Origin: Desmodesmus armatus
Lineage: Eukaryota > Chlorophyta > Chlorophyceae > Sphaeropleales > Scenedesmaceae
Assembly (NCBI GenBank): GCA_007449985.2
Contig: VIIQ02000659.1
Location: forward strand, 312,501 to 376,500
Direction: 5' to 3'
DNA length: 64,000 bases
Both the position numbers and the translations under genes were made by a program. The notes under the pieces are model-generated. The model did not search any database and was not told where the DNA came from. It saw nothing but the letters and a program-made list of their open reading frames with translations. This document shows, piece by piece, positions 21,801 to 33,905 of this stretch; position 1 is the stretch's first letter, and every line of letters begins with the position of its first letter.

Positions 21801-24800
21801 TTCGGCAGTGAAGCTGCTTGAGCACTTTGTGAAGTGTCTTTCCCTCTGGCCGTCCGACTGCTGGGGCATAGGGTCTTGCAGGCGTCTGTGTCTGGGAAAA
21901 CTGGCACTCCAGCATGGGCCCACCACAGCACAGCACAGCACAACTACAGCATAGGGTGACTACCAAGCAAGCTGGCAGCAAGCGGGTGCCTTTCAACGTA
22001 TTCCATGTCGCTGGTGCTATGCTGTGCCTCCCATACGGCGCAGGTACCATGCCAAGCTCCCGCTGTCGGAGCGTGTGGCGGCTCACAGGGAGTTTCAGCG
22101 TGATGATGCATCCGTGATGGTGGCTTCGCTGGCGTTTGGAATGGGTATCGACAAGCCAAACATCAGACGCATCATTCACTACGTGAGTGGTACTGGGCTG
22201 CTGTTTGTTTGCATCTTGCGTCCTTACCACTGCTGCCAGGCACCGTTCACAGCTAGCGTCCTCTGTGTGTTGCTGGCAGCTGGCGCCCCAACATGTACCT
22301 GTGTTGGCTTCAAGTGTCACGCAATACCAACAAACCCGCCACCCCAGCTGCGCAAGCTGTGAGCATATTGACTACTGCTTGCAGCCACAGCATGCACACA
22401 CCCGTGCCTCCTTGCCTGGTTGAATTAGCCCACCAGGCATGTAGGGTTATTTCAATGCTCCATCGCATTGCATGTGCTGGTTGTTTGGCTGCAGGGTATT
22501 CCCTCCTCACTGGAGTCCTACTACCAGCAGGCTGGCAGGGCTGGGCGGGATGGGCTGCCAGCAGAGTGCTGTTTGCTGTGGTCTGCGCAAGACTTTGTGG
22601 TGAGCTTGCAATCTCCCTCCACACTGTCATGCAGTGCACTGTGCCGGGTTGTGCAGTGATAAAATCACCTGTTGCCGTGCAATTGCTGGCAGCACTAGTG
22701 AGTTACAGCTTGGTTGATTGGCGGGAACACATCTCAGGCCCCTGCGTGCTTGCTCAACGCCGTGCAGTAGCTGCGCCATGCGCCAGATGTGTGCTTGGCA
22801 TCCCGGGCTGTGTGTGTACAGAACACCATAACCTTTGAGTGTCACGAGCTCGCGTGATGCATGTCTTTGTCACACATGGTTTGATCCCATCCCTCACCCT
22901 GTGGTTCCGTCACCGCGCTGCGTATGCAAGATGCAAGACATGATCAAGGGCGCTTCAGGGCTGACCGGCTGGAACCTTGAAAGCCACACTCGGGGAATGG
23001 AGGCCCTGCGCTGCTACACCAGCACAGGGGACTGCAGGCATGCAGCGTTGGTCAACTTCTTCCAGCCGGGGCCCTCAGCCAGCAAGGGCCCTGTGAGGGT
23101 GGCTGTGACAACTGCAAACGCAGGTACGTGCAGCACCCCTCCCCCCTCCTTTCTCCTGTCCCTCTCTCCCTTCCCCTCTCCTTCTCCCTCTCCCTCCCTC
23201 CATCGCTTCCCCTCCCTCCATCCATCCTGTTCCCTCACTCCCTCCCTCCCTCCCTCCCCTCCTTCCCATCCTCCATTCCTCCCTCCCTCCCCCCTCCCAT
23301 TAAGAAGGTTGACGTTGTCAGATGCATGCGCGCATGCATGCAAGCTGTGCTGGTGTGCACATGTCTGCCGGCGCTGCTCAGCTGCTGCTTCTGAGTAACT
23401 TCCTGCATGTCTGCTCTGCAGGCAATCAGCTGCTCCTGGAGCCGAGGCTGGGACCGACATCACTCAACCTGCGCGGCTGCTAGTGGCAGCTGTCAAGGGG
23501 CTGAGGGTGAGCCTATGCACTGGTGGGCCATGGTGCCGCTGGGCCCTCTTAGTTGTGCCCGTTCAGCCTGACATGTGACCCTGGTCCATGCCATATTTGC
23601 CTCCTGAGCCATGATAGCACACAACCATATGGTTGACTCATCACTTGTCTGGCTGCCAAGGATGCATCTTGTGGCAGCCACCCCTTGCATGCTAGTGTCA
23701 TCAGTTGCAGCTCCTGGCGACGACTCCCAAGAAAAGTGTCCTCCCCACTAACAGTCGTCCAAACGTGGCACTCACTTTGTTTCCTGGGTTTCACTGGGTA
23801 TGTATGTCCTTGTCTCCTGCCGGCTTGCATGCAGAGCTTTGGCCTAAACCGTGCTGTCATGCTGCTCAAGGGCAGTAAGTCCAAGCAGGTTGAGCAGTGG
23901 ATGCAGGACCTGACGGGCCCTGACAACCAGAAGCTGCATGGAGCAGGCAGCAACCGCAGTGAGGACTGGTGGAAGGGCCTGGGTAACGTGCTCATGGGCC
24001 AGGGGCTGTTGGCCAGCAAGAGCAAGTCGGTGAGGCAGGGTGTTTGTTCTGGGGTAGGGCTTGGGGCCGGGATCACACACAGCTGGGTGATGGTGCACTC
24101 CCTGAGAAACTCTGAGGTATGGGGTAGTTTGATTGTTCCGGCAGCACAAACGGAGTGCTACAGCCCGCCTGGCTGGCTGTATGGACCTTGCTTGTCTGGC
24201 CACTGAAACTTCACCCGTACGTGTGCAGGTGGCTCGCTGCGCCCACACCTGCCTTGAGCAGTCAATGCCTGTGCAGTGTGATTATACGTCATAGGTTAGC
24301 AGCAACAGCATCCATTTCTCCAAACCTGCCCTGTTGCTGTTGTGCTTTCCCGCCTAAACCTGGCCCAGGCTGCCTCAGGCATGAACTACAGCGTGACTGT
24401 CGCCACACCCAAGGGCTGCCAGTGGCTTGCAAGCCGTGACACCGCTCCCCTGCGCGTCATGCTGCCGTCACACATGGTGAGAAAGCACGGCGGCTTCTTT
24501 GCGGGAGCTACACTATGTGAGGTGACACGGCACGCATCACATGGCTTGTTCGTTCAAAGTGCACCAAGGCGGGCGCTGATGGCAAACCGCGGCAACATTT
24601 GCCAGGCTTCAATGGTGGTGGCAACCTCGTCGTGGCAGGTGCCACCCAGTGTTCGAACCAGGCAGAGCTCTTCCAGCAGCAGCGCGCAAAGCGGCCAGTG
24701 ACCTTGCTGGCATAAAACACACACGACATTTGGTGGCAATACTGCCATCAGTGGCATCCATCCATCACTCCATGCTGCATGTACATCCTGCTGCACCTTG

Positions 24801-27800
24801 GCTCCTCCCCTCTCTAAACCTACCCTCAGTGCTTCACTCGCCACGCAACACAGAATTCACTCAGTGGTGTCAATTCAAGTTGCCTGTGCGTCCTGGCTGT
24901 TTGCATGAGGAAGAGCTGTCTCGGCAGCGCAAGGAGGCGGCCATTGACTCTTGCTGACACAACATACAATCATGTTGGCAGCATTGCCATTGATTGCGTT
25001 GATCCATGCTGCATGTGTGTCCTGCAGGAGGAGGAGCTGTCTAGGCAGCAGCGCAAGGAGGCAGCGGAGGCTCAGCGGGCCGCTGAGAGGCAGGCAGCAC
25101 AGCAGAAGCGGGACGAGGAGGCGATGGAGAAGCAGCAGCTGCTGGTGGCACTGCGCACGGCACGCAAGGCAAAGGCGGATGAGCTGGGCCAGGTGCGCGG
25201 GACCTGAGGAGAGTTTTGGGGGCCGGGATTAGAGAGGAAGGGAATCATGTGGGAGCTGGGCTGTGCGTCCCCAGTTGATCTGCACCTCCTCCTTCTACCT
25301 GATGGGCTTGGCCGGGTGCGGGGACCTGGGGATAGTTTGGGGGGCAGGGTTGCTAGAGGCTGGGCAGGGTTCCAAACCTGTCGACTAACGGCGAGGTCAG
25401 TTGCTGCATGGGCAGGGTGCTGGCCAGGTGTGCAGCTGCTCTACAGGAAATTCTGGATCTTTGTGGATGTTTGAGCAAGGGTGAATTGAGTGGCATGTGG
25501 GCTGCGCATCCCCAGTTGGCCTGCACTTCCTGCTCCTACTGGAGCCTGTTGCTGCATGCAATTCTGTCACAGGTTTTCTCCTTGACTGGTTCACACATGC
25601 TATGTTGCTTTGTGCTGTGCCTGGGGCGTGCCTGGCTTCTTTCCTCAGGCCACATGAGCCTCAGGATCTCTTTTTGAGTGCACAGCTGGGCTGAGCCAGA
25701 TGTTGTAGCTCTGATGCACTTGTCCGCTGTCGCTGCCCTGCCTGCAGGCGCCTGACGTGCTGGTGAATGACGCTACCCTGCAACTGCTGGTGGAGATGCG
25801 ACCAGCCAGCATGGCTGATCTGTCCAGCGTCAGCGGCTTTGGCTCGGCGGCCCTCCAGCACTACGCACAGCCGCTGCTGCAGGTGGGCACGGCACAGCAC
25901 GGCACGCCATGTTTTTGGTCTGCTAAACAGCAAATATGCACAGCTGTGTGGGTGCTGGTTGCAGAAAGGAACCCGCTTTCTCGAAGCAAGAGCAATCACG
26001 CATGCAGTCGTCCTCCTGCACTGTGGATGTATGTTGTCGTGGTTGGACTTTGACGATGTCGAGCAGTGCACGGCCCATGAAACTGGCAGGGACAGGTGCT
26101 GTTTGTTGTCGCAGCAGTGTGATCAGCGCGCAGTGGGTGGGCACCACCTCAGCTAGCTACTGCTTGCTGCATGCAGAGGACAGCATAAGATGCCTGCGGC
26201 CATGCTGCAACATCAACTTGAAGTTGAGCGAGTCTTCTGCTCTGCAACCTTCATGAGGGATGCTGTGCGCGTGGCCCTGCTACTATGGTGCGCAGGTCAT
26301 TCAAGACTTCTGCAAGAGTGCGCAGCATCTCCAGCACAACACAGACTGGGTGCAGGTCAAGCGCATGCGCACCGCAGCACAGGCAGGCCAGCAGCAGCAG
26401 TTCCAGCAGCACCTGCAGCAGTTCAGGATGATGACTCAACCTGGCCCAGGGATGACTCAACTCGCGTCACCCACCCAGGCCCCGGGCCAGGCTAGTCTGC
26501 AGGCTGGGCCATGGATTACTGCTCGTGCTGGCAGCAGCAGCGGCGGTGGCCCTGCGACAGCAACACAGAACGCTGCGGCAGCAGCAGCAGGTGGTGGCAG
26601 CAGCGGTGCAGAAGGGGTGCCTTGGTGGCAGCAACCTCAACAGCAGCAGCAGACGCAGAAGCAGGCGCAGCAAGGGGTGCCTGTGGGTGCTCCCGTGTTG
26701 CTTCCTGATGCCGAGGTGTACCAGGGTCTGCTAGATGCAAAGGTCCTTGCAGAGCCAAAGAAGGCAGCGCAGTCTGCCTGGGAGCAGTGGGAGCAGGGCC
26801 GCACGGTGGCGCAGATTGCCACGAAGGGGCGGGAGAAGCCTATACAGGTGAGCGACAGGTGTAGCACGCTGTGACTGAACGCGCAGACAGAGATGTCAAG
26901 CTTTTAACAGCTGGTTTTTCAGTCAGGCATGTGCGAAGCACCAGCCGACTCGTATCCTCATGTAGTTGAGTGTTGTGGACCAGGCGGGGCCCTCTTTGGC
27001 ACGCACATGCACGCACCATGCTACTGTCAGCTGGCAACTGTGAGTGACGCCACAAGGCTGATGCCTTGTGGTGTTGGTGGTGTTGGTGCGCGTGGCACCA
27101 GCCGACCATCACCCACAGGCGTTGGAGGATGGCGAAGGATTGGCCAGACATAGCTACCTACGCAGCTGCTGCTGCCAGCACCGGATGCAACAATGCTAGA
27201 GCCACAGAGCATCACTGCCATAGCTGAAGTTGTCATCCCTGCTGCCCGTGCTGCTCACACAGGAGGCCACTGTGCTGGGGTACCTAGCAGAAGCAGCTGT
27301 GTCATATGGCTGCTCCCTGCAGCGAGTGCAGCAGCTGCAGGCAGCAGCGGGTCTGACTGGGGACGCTGGCGGCACTGCGCTGCTGTGGCGGCTGATCGCC
27401 GCCCTCAACAACAACAGGGGCAGCAGCCTGTCGTTCCTGAAGAGTCAGCTGCCTTCAGAGATCACCTATGGGCAGATCAAGGTGAGCTGTGAGACTGCAG
27501 TTTGGTTGCGCAGTATGGTGCTGATACCCAGCACCATACTGCGCTGCCATGCACATGTCGGTTTGCCTGCAAGACGGTGGTGATGTGGAGTCAAAAAACT
27601 GGATTGCTGTTGGTCTAAGTGGTCACAGTCTGCTGGCGGCGCCAAATTCCATATGGGGAGCTACTCACTTGTCCCGTATATAGTATTGGTGCACTATAGT
27701 ATTGAATGCAGTATTGAATGCACCTCCACTCCACTGTATTTGTCATCCCCTGCCTATCCCCTGGGCATGCATGCACATGGATCGGCTCCTCTTGACCCCA

Positions 27801-30530
27801 CAGGGTTGTTGAATTCTCTCACCACCCTGCGCAACTGAAGTGGCCTGGCTCAAGTGGGTTCCTAGCTGATATGTGCCCCTGGTGGTGCTGATACTTGCAT
27901 GTTTGGTGGACTGCTGCTCCCTGGCGTTGTGGGCTTGCGCAGGTGGCAGCAGCACTGTTGGCCCTGCAGGTCATCCCTGGAGCAGCTGGTGGCAACACTG
28001 AGCAGCAGCTGGAGCAGCAGCAAGGGCTGGACCCTGTTGACGCCCCTGTGCTGACCCCAGAGCTCCAGCGGCTGCTGCAGCAGCCCGGCAGCAATGCGCG
28101 GGAGCTGTATGGGTTGTGGCAGCAGGGCGTACCTCTAGAGGCGCTAGGCAACATGCACTCTGGCAACATGGCGGTGAGCTGTCGCAGCTGTTGATGCACT
28201 ACTGTTATGTGTAGGACAGTGTTCACACCTTTGTTTCTCTCAAGGGTCTCCAACCCAGGGCCACCCAGCGAACCCTAGGCGCATGTTGAGGCAGTAGGAT
28301 GGAGCAAAACCCAGCCAGCTTGTGCGCCCAGTCTGGAGCTAGAAGGGGAAAATAGGCGGTGGTGTTCAGTGCTTAGATAGGCCCGCACAGCATGTGGCTG
28401 GACATGTTCCATCAGTCAGCCCTGTCTCAAAGTAACAGGACAGAAGAGGGTTGTGACTTTCCTGAGTGCTGGCTGCTGGCAAAGCAGGCAGGTGTCTTAC
28501 CAAAGTTGCAGCAGGGGTAAGCAGGCACTGCAGCTGCCACTTTGATAGTGACTGTGGTGCCGTTTTTCGCCCCGTGCTGTGCCGTGCTGTGCGTCATGCT
28601 GCAGATGCAGACTGTGCTTGGCTACCTTGCAGACATGGCAGCTCATGGCTTTGCCACCGACATGCAGCAGCTAGCAGAAGCAGCCCTGCTGCAGCAGGAC
28701 ACAGCAGAAACCATAGCAGCAGCGATACGTTGCCACGGCCTGCAAGGGGTGCACAGTGTGCGGCAGGCACTGCAGCAGCAGCTGGGTGATATCAGCCCGG
28801 GACAGGTGAAGGTGGTTGCAGCACTGATGGCCACACAAAGTCTGTGGTTTGCGGGCCAGTTGGGTGCGGATGCAGCTGTGACTGCTGACGAGCCAGCAGT
28901 GGCACCACCAGCAGCGGTGATAGCAGCAGCAGCAGCACCGGCAGCAGTGGCATCAGCAGCAGCACCAGCAGCAGCAGCACCAAAAGCCCTGCAGGAAGCT
29001 GGTGACCCTGGTGCTGGTGCGGTTGCTGCGTCGGCAGCGGCGGGTGCCAGTGGCTCTGCCGTGTGGACAGGAGGGCACCCCAGCAAGGCAGGGACTGAGC
29101 CACAGGCTGACGCCGCCGCCGCAGCAGCAGCAGCAGCACAACCAGTTGCTGTGGGGAGCTGGCCGTCTGCAGGCTCATGCAGTGGGGTGACTCCCCCTCA
29201 GCTGCCAGCTGTGTGTGACAGCATGCAGCCTGCGCAGCCAGGCGCAGCTGCTGCAGCAGGGGGTGTGATCAGCGGAGATACAGCAGCACCTGCAGCAGAG
29301 GACACGTCTGCTGTATGTGCTGACATGGATGCTGAGCAGGCGGTGGCACCAATGGCAGCACCCAAGCGCAGGCTGCCCAGCGGGCTGCTGCCTCCTGCTG
29401 CTGGTGCTGCCGCCAATGCTGCTGGTGCTGGTGCTGCTGCGGGTCTAGTAGAAGATGCAGACGGTTCTGCAGATGGGCAGGCAGCAGAGGCTGTGGTAGC
29501 GGCACCCAAGCGCAAGGCAGTGGCTGGGCTTCTGTTGAACAACAGGACAGGCAAGCGGCGCAGGCCCACAGCTATTGCTGCTCCTCAGCAGACCGCCACC
29601 GGAGCAGCGGCACCAGCAGCAGCATCAGCAGCGTCTGCGTCAGCAGAAAGGCCAGCAGCGGTAGCAGCAGCACCAGCGGATGCGCCTGCACAGCACTTGC
29701 GGACGCCGCCGTCTTCGGCTGTGGCAGCTGCAGCGTCAGCTGGGGGCTCCGTGGCTGGGGGGCAGATCTTGCCAGGATCAAGCAGTGACCAGGCGAGGCC
29801 AGGGGCAAGCAAGAGCAGCAGTAGGTTGCCAGGCGTTGCGCTGCACTCTCCCCTACAGCTGTGCAAGGTTGCACCACCAGCCTGCGATGGTGCTGTGCGG
29901 CACGATGCAGCACCGTCTGCTGCTACAGCAGCAGGTGCAGGCAGCGGGCTGCAGTGCAGCTTGCTACCTCACGCATCAGCGGAAGCAGCAATGCCACGGT
30001 CGTGTCCTGCAGTGACCCCAGCAGCAGCAGCAGCAGGATCAGGCAGCATCCCTGCTCCAACATCAGCAGCAGGGGCGGCTTGGCAGGCAGCAACACCAGC
30101 AGGTGCAGCAACCAATACACCAGCAGCAGCAGCAGCAGGAGGAGGGCTGTGCAGCAGTTGGCAGGCAACGCCGGCAGGCGTGTCAGCACAGCCTGCAATC
30201 AGCACACCCTCGTGGCCACCAGTGGTCACGCCAGCAGCAGCAGGTCCACCCCCATCGTGGCTGCAAGCCGCAACACCAGCAGGGGCAGGACCACCAGCAG
30301 CAGCAGGTGCTGCATGCATCACGGAGCAGTCAGTCCTGCAAGTGCTGTGGGAGGCGACCTGCACCGCGCCTGAGCTTGTGCACAAGCTGGGGGCGCACAC
30401 TCCTCAGCAGGTGCAGCAGCTGCAGCAGGTGCTGGAGGGCCTGTTGGAAGCAGGGGACCAAGTGGTGACGACGCCACAGTGCAGCAGGGTTGATGTGCGC
30501 AATGCTAACATCCGCTTCATTGCTTTTTGA
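18875..30530 (+). CDS. RecQ-family DNA helicase with RQC, HRDC and duplicated C-terminal HTH modules
   Basis: ATP-dependent 3'-5' helicase for recombination and fork repair in the nucleus. Exons: 18875-18927, 19012-19124, 19376-19491, 20266-20423, 20703-20802, 21377-21633, 22044-22182, 22495-22599, 22931-23123, 23422-23506, 23835-24029, 24369-24476, 25028-25192, 25748-25882, 26296-26847, 27263-27481, 27943-28173, 28605-30530; about 1,616 codons. Seen in order: Walker A (ATGGGKS), DEAH ([19 protein letters not shown]), SAT-like [27 protein letters not shown], zinc site ([10 protein letters not shown], then CEGGCDNC), RQC, an HRDC-like exon (25748-25882), and two HTH modules at about 26.7-27.5 and 28.1-28.8 kb. 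The last exon is mostly Ala/Gln/Ser low complexity. Exon 9 contains an apparent 1-nt frameshift before the CDNC motif. The true N-terminus is uncertain, because an acceptor at 18901 could replace the ATG exon. Confidence 0.92.
21010..21405. repeat. Four tandem copies of an intron-end plus exon-start segment (RecQ exon 6 acceptor)
   Basis: CTGCAG followed by GA(C/T)AT(C/T)AT-A-(A/C) and AGCTG(T/C)G occurs at 21010, 21117, 21227 and 21371. The last is the one used in phase (exon from 21377, DIIKQLCM). The intervening sequence also repeats (CATGCATTTCCTGCCCTGCC, CTCCCTGCGCACCTGCCCTC). Copy spacing is 107, 110 and 144 bp. Each upstream copy keeps an AG acceptor and a few exon codons. Confidence 0.9.
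23130..23300. repeat. Polypyrimidine tract about 170 bp in RecQ intron 9
   Basis: Almost uninterrupted C/T (CCCTCC, TCTCCC, TCCCTCC motifs) directly after the exon 9 donor at 23124. Long homopyrimidine runs can form triplex DNA. Confidence 0.9.
24907..24942 (+). pseudogene. Degenerate copy of the start of RecQ exon 13
   Basis: GAGGAAGAGCTGTCTCGGCA then GCGCAAGGAGGCGGC parallels the true exon start at 25028 (GAGGAGGAGCTGTCTAGGCA, CAGCGCAAGGAGGCAGC), 121 nt upstream. The acceptor AG is replaced by CAT, so this copy should not splice. Confidence 0.8.
25183..25541. repeat. Duplicated RecQ exon 13 end/donor segment and flanking intron
   Basis: The segment GAGCTGGGCCAGGTGCG through GGGACCTG and a G-rich stretch to TAGAG at 25180-25233 recurs, degenerate, at 25303-25357 (GGCTTGGCCGGGTGCGG). 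A second internal pair, GGGCTG(T/C)GC(G/A)TCCCCAGTTG, lies at 25258 and 25499. The intron is a mosaic of these two interleaved repeats. Confidence 0.75.
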
Positions 30531-31329
30531 TAGGAAGTGGCGGTGTCTCGAGCTCTGTGGCTTGGCCTGCTATTGTAACCTGGAAGCTCTGGCCTGCCGC
30601 GGAACCAAGTGATCATCAAGGCAGCAGTCTAGGCTGGGTGCCAGTGGAGCAGGAAAGTCAGCAGGCCTGAACTGGACCAACGAGAACTAAAGTTGTTTTT
30701 GACCAGGTTGTAGGCCGGCAAGGGAACACCTCAAGGTCAAATGCAGCACTCCCGCCTCGTGTCTCCACAGGAAATCTTGCTACCTCCCCGGTTCCGGGCA
30801 CTGTCTCACTCCCGCCTCGTGCCATTCGTTGAGGAACTACCCGTCAGTTGGGTCACACAACAAATCGTAGTATTCACTATATCATACAAAAGTATATTCG
30901 TCGTTTCTTGTCAGTCATTGACGCGGTGCCATTAGCCAGCCGATTCCCGGCCCGGCATTCTTCTGAAGGGCTGCTGCTGCTTTTCTGGAGTGAAATGCAA
31001 ACAAGCATGCTCAGTTTGATCCATCAAAGGCCTCAACCGTGCTAGCACAGCTTCGTCGTCTGACAGGACCAGGGCAGCTGCAGCAGGCTGGGCTGCTGCC
31101 TCTACAGGATGTTGACAAGCCAGCACACATGGCCGCCCAGCCTGGCGTTTGCTGCTGTAGTAGCTTTTATGATAGCAGCTGTCAGCTGTCAACCAGTTAA
31201 TGGAGGTGGGCCATGCACACACTCTACTTGACCCACTGTGGTGTTGTGCTTGGCATAGTATGCTAACACCCCCTATCCCCCGCACTGACCATAACAGCTT
31301 CCATCATGTACATTGATACTGCGTCGCAG
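30531..31329. other. Intergenic region after RecQ; undetected 5' exon(s) of the next gene
   Basis: TGTAA at 30574-30578, 44 nt after the RecQ stop, is its likely poly(A) signal. The rest must contain the promoter and first exon of the Cys-rich gene, which needs to end in phase 1. I found no convincing signal-peptide exon. The phrase CACTCCCGCCTCGTG occurs twice, at about 30747 and 30809. Confidence 0.5.
30574..30578 (+). terminator. TGTAA polyadenylation signal of RecQ
   Basis: TGTAA 44 nt downstream of the RecQ stop codon. Confidence 0.5.
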
Positions 31330-33336
31330 TGACACCGAACACACAGATCGAGGTCATGGCCAACTGTGGCACAAGCATGACCATCACAGTGACATGTCTC
31401 GTGAGCGTGGACACACAGCAAGTGCTGGATCTGTGGCTCGTGAATGCAGACGGGCAGACCAGCTCAGTCTGTGACATCCCTCCAGACATACCTGGTGTCC
31501 GCAGGATGCGGTATGATCTCGCACCCGGTGACAGCATATACAGTGTGCAGGCGTGCTACAGGGGCGGCAGCATGGTGGGGGTGACATTCTCGTCAGCAGG
31601 GGGCCCCCTGACTTGCGGGAACCCACAGGATCCTGAAGCAGTGTGCAGGGCGACAACAGTGGGGCAGCCGTCACCATTGGCAGCCATATCTGGACAGTGC
31701 AGTGGTGAAGGCATCATTGAGTTGACCCGCGTGTGCTTCAACCCCTTCTTTGTCAACCCAATCGTCCCCATCACAGGTATACTGTGGGCGCAAGACACTG
31801 GACGTCCAGCAACAGCAGCAGAGACAGCCCTTTCAAGAGCCTGCACACTTTGCTCACCACAGTCGTTGTTGCCCAACAGTAGCCAGCTTTGCGGCTCCCA
31901 TGTCTAACAGACTCGCCATGGCGGAGCAAATTGCATTCCTCATCCTTCCAACAGAGCGGACAGTGCATGGCGCACACCTCAGTGCCAATGGCAGTAGCAG
32001 CAGGCGCTAAGCTGAACCCACTGCTGACAGTAGCTGCAGATTTGGCCCTGATCCTCCTGACACCACTGATGCTGTCTACAGGCTGTGGCCCTGGTCAAGG
32101 ACGAGCCACAGAAGAGGATCCCTGCACTCCCTGCGCCAGGAACTACTACAACCCTGGGAGTGTGAGGGGGCTGTGCTTGCCCTGCCCGCCTGGCTTGGTG
32201 ACCATAGCCGAGGGCGCAAGCGAGTGCGGTGAGAAGTGCCACATACAACACCAGACACGCTGCCTGCCATGCCCTGATGCCACCTGCAGAATGTGCCTGC
32301 TTCTGCTTGACTGTTTGGCTTTGAGCAGCAGCTCTCGAGATGAGGGAGTCACACAAGCTGGTCAGCCACATGGGCAGCCAGTTTGACTCCTTCAATGGGT
32401 AGCAGCCAACACATGCTGTGCTGTGGTGCGGTTGCACATGCGCAGGTTGCCCACCCGGTTTTGGTGCCAATGCAAACTCAGCAGCTGGCCCACCATGCGT
32501 CCGCTGCTCGCCTGGGACCTACTCGCCAGGCGGCAGTTTGAAGCCCTGCTGGCGCTGCAGGGGCAGTGCCTACCTGACATCACCAGAGGGAGCCTCCAGC
32601 ATCGTGCAGTGTGTGTGTAGGCCAGGTGAGTGAGCAGCGCCCACGCAGAGTCATGGTGTCCTAGCTGATGGTGTCATGCTGGACAACTTTGCAGGCAAGG
32701 GAGCCTGCTGCGTTTTCCCCTCAGCTGGAACCACGGAGAGTAGCCTGGACAGCATGCATGATCATACTGCATGGTCTGTGCTGGTAAGTTGTGGTGCGCA
32801 CTGCAGCCGTGGTGCAGGGGGCTGATGCAGGCAACCAGTCTGCAAGTGTACCTTCAACACCCCCATGCCCTTCCACAATGACCCCACAGCGCTTGATTCA
32901 ACAAGTTGGTTGCGTTGCCGCATGCTGCTGCTGCTGCTGCCGCCGCCCTGCAGGATACGGAGCCACTCAAGCAAACCCCAACACTTGTGTGGTGTGTCCC
33001 AGGGGCTATTTTTCTGACTCCCTGGCAGAAATGCCACCATCAGATTCTCTGGACAGCATTGCGAGGTTCCCACCAGGCACAGGCAAGGGCAAGGGCAAAG
33101 GAGGGTGCTACCACTGCAACCCCACCTTCAAGGCATGCACGCCTTGCTGTGAAGCAAACCCCAACCGACAGTTCCTGTGCGCGTTCACAACGCGAGCGCC
33201 TGGGGCAAGAAGCTTTGCTGAGTGCAATGTGCCAGTTGTCCCACAGAATGTTGCAGGCAGGGAGGGATCGAACAGCTCGCAGGCGGGGGTCCAGCACAAT
33301 GAGACTGTCCCGTTCCTAGGCCAGACCAACAGCTGA
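31330..33336 (+). CDS. Cys-rich Ephrin-receptor-like (GCC2/GCC3) protein, 5' exon not identified
   Basis: Exons joined in phase: 31330-31776, 32082-32228, 32446-32625, 32954-33336. The first encodes a domain of about 150 residues with spaced Cys (MANCGTSMTITVTC, VCFNPFFVNPIV) that I do not recognise. The next three carry the Cys-rich ephrin-receptor-like pattern C-x2-C/C-x2-G-x(Y/F), for example CTPCARNYYNPGS, CVRCSPGTYSPGG and CVVCPRGYFSD, a fold usually extracellular. The C-terminal part (CTPCCEANPNRQFLC) ends without a membrane span, at GQTNS. It resembles the Cys-rich gene at 5538-9550 in style (GYGATQANPN against GYGTNADMR). A further 89-nt candidate exon, 32695-32783, has good splice sites but breaks the frame. 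The start is phase 1, so at least one upstream exon, probably with a signal peptide, is missing from this call. Confidence 0.7.
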
Positions 33337-33905
33337 ACCCCTAAGGCTGGAACGCAGGACATAACAAGGGCACACACAGTCATGGCCAGCTCACAGGGGG
33401 GGGGGGGGGGGAGGAGAGGGCTGCGGAAGGCAGCGGCAGCTGCGGGGTTGGACAGCCTTGCCGTGGGTGCATCCTGAGCCACTGCTGTGGGTGCATCCTG
33501 AGCCAGGCTTGAAGGAGTGTTCGTTGCAAGAGTGCTGGTTAGGACAGGTACACATGTTCACAACAGCACATGCCGTGCTGTGCTAAGCATGCACAGTACC
33601 ACCTGCCTCTGCTGCGTGTCAGAATGTACCATAAGATGTACGAAAGTGTTGTTTTTGCTGTTGTATGGTGTTGATGTCTGTTTTTTCTGGTGTCGCGGGT
33701 TTGAGGCTTTGCAACAGATGACAGGTGGCAAGGCATGTAGCGAGGGGTGCACTTATAGTCCGTACTGGCCACTGTAACTCCAATATTTCTGACTGGAAGC
33801 GACGAAGCTCACGTTAAGTACACACACAGGCGGGAGACACGAAACAAAGTACTCCCAGACGTGGACAGCTGTCTGCGTAGTCTACGGTGCAGAAGTGTGG
33901 TGAAG
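33337..33905. other. Intergenic region with a 16-base G run
   Basis: Holds the 3' UTR of the Cys-rich gene and the promoter of the next gene. 33396-33411 is an uninterrupted run of 16 G. A 20-bp direct repeat (GTGGGTGCATCCTGAGCC) is at about 33463 and 33487. No TGTAA or TATA box is evident and no coding region is supported. Confidence 0.5.

Noticed and set aside
28643..30400. Several long minus-strand and alternate-frame open frames across the last RecQ exon.
   Set aside because: They are shadows of GCA/CAG repeat codons: Ala, Gln and Ser runs give Leu, Cys and Ala runs in other frames.
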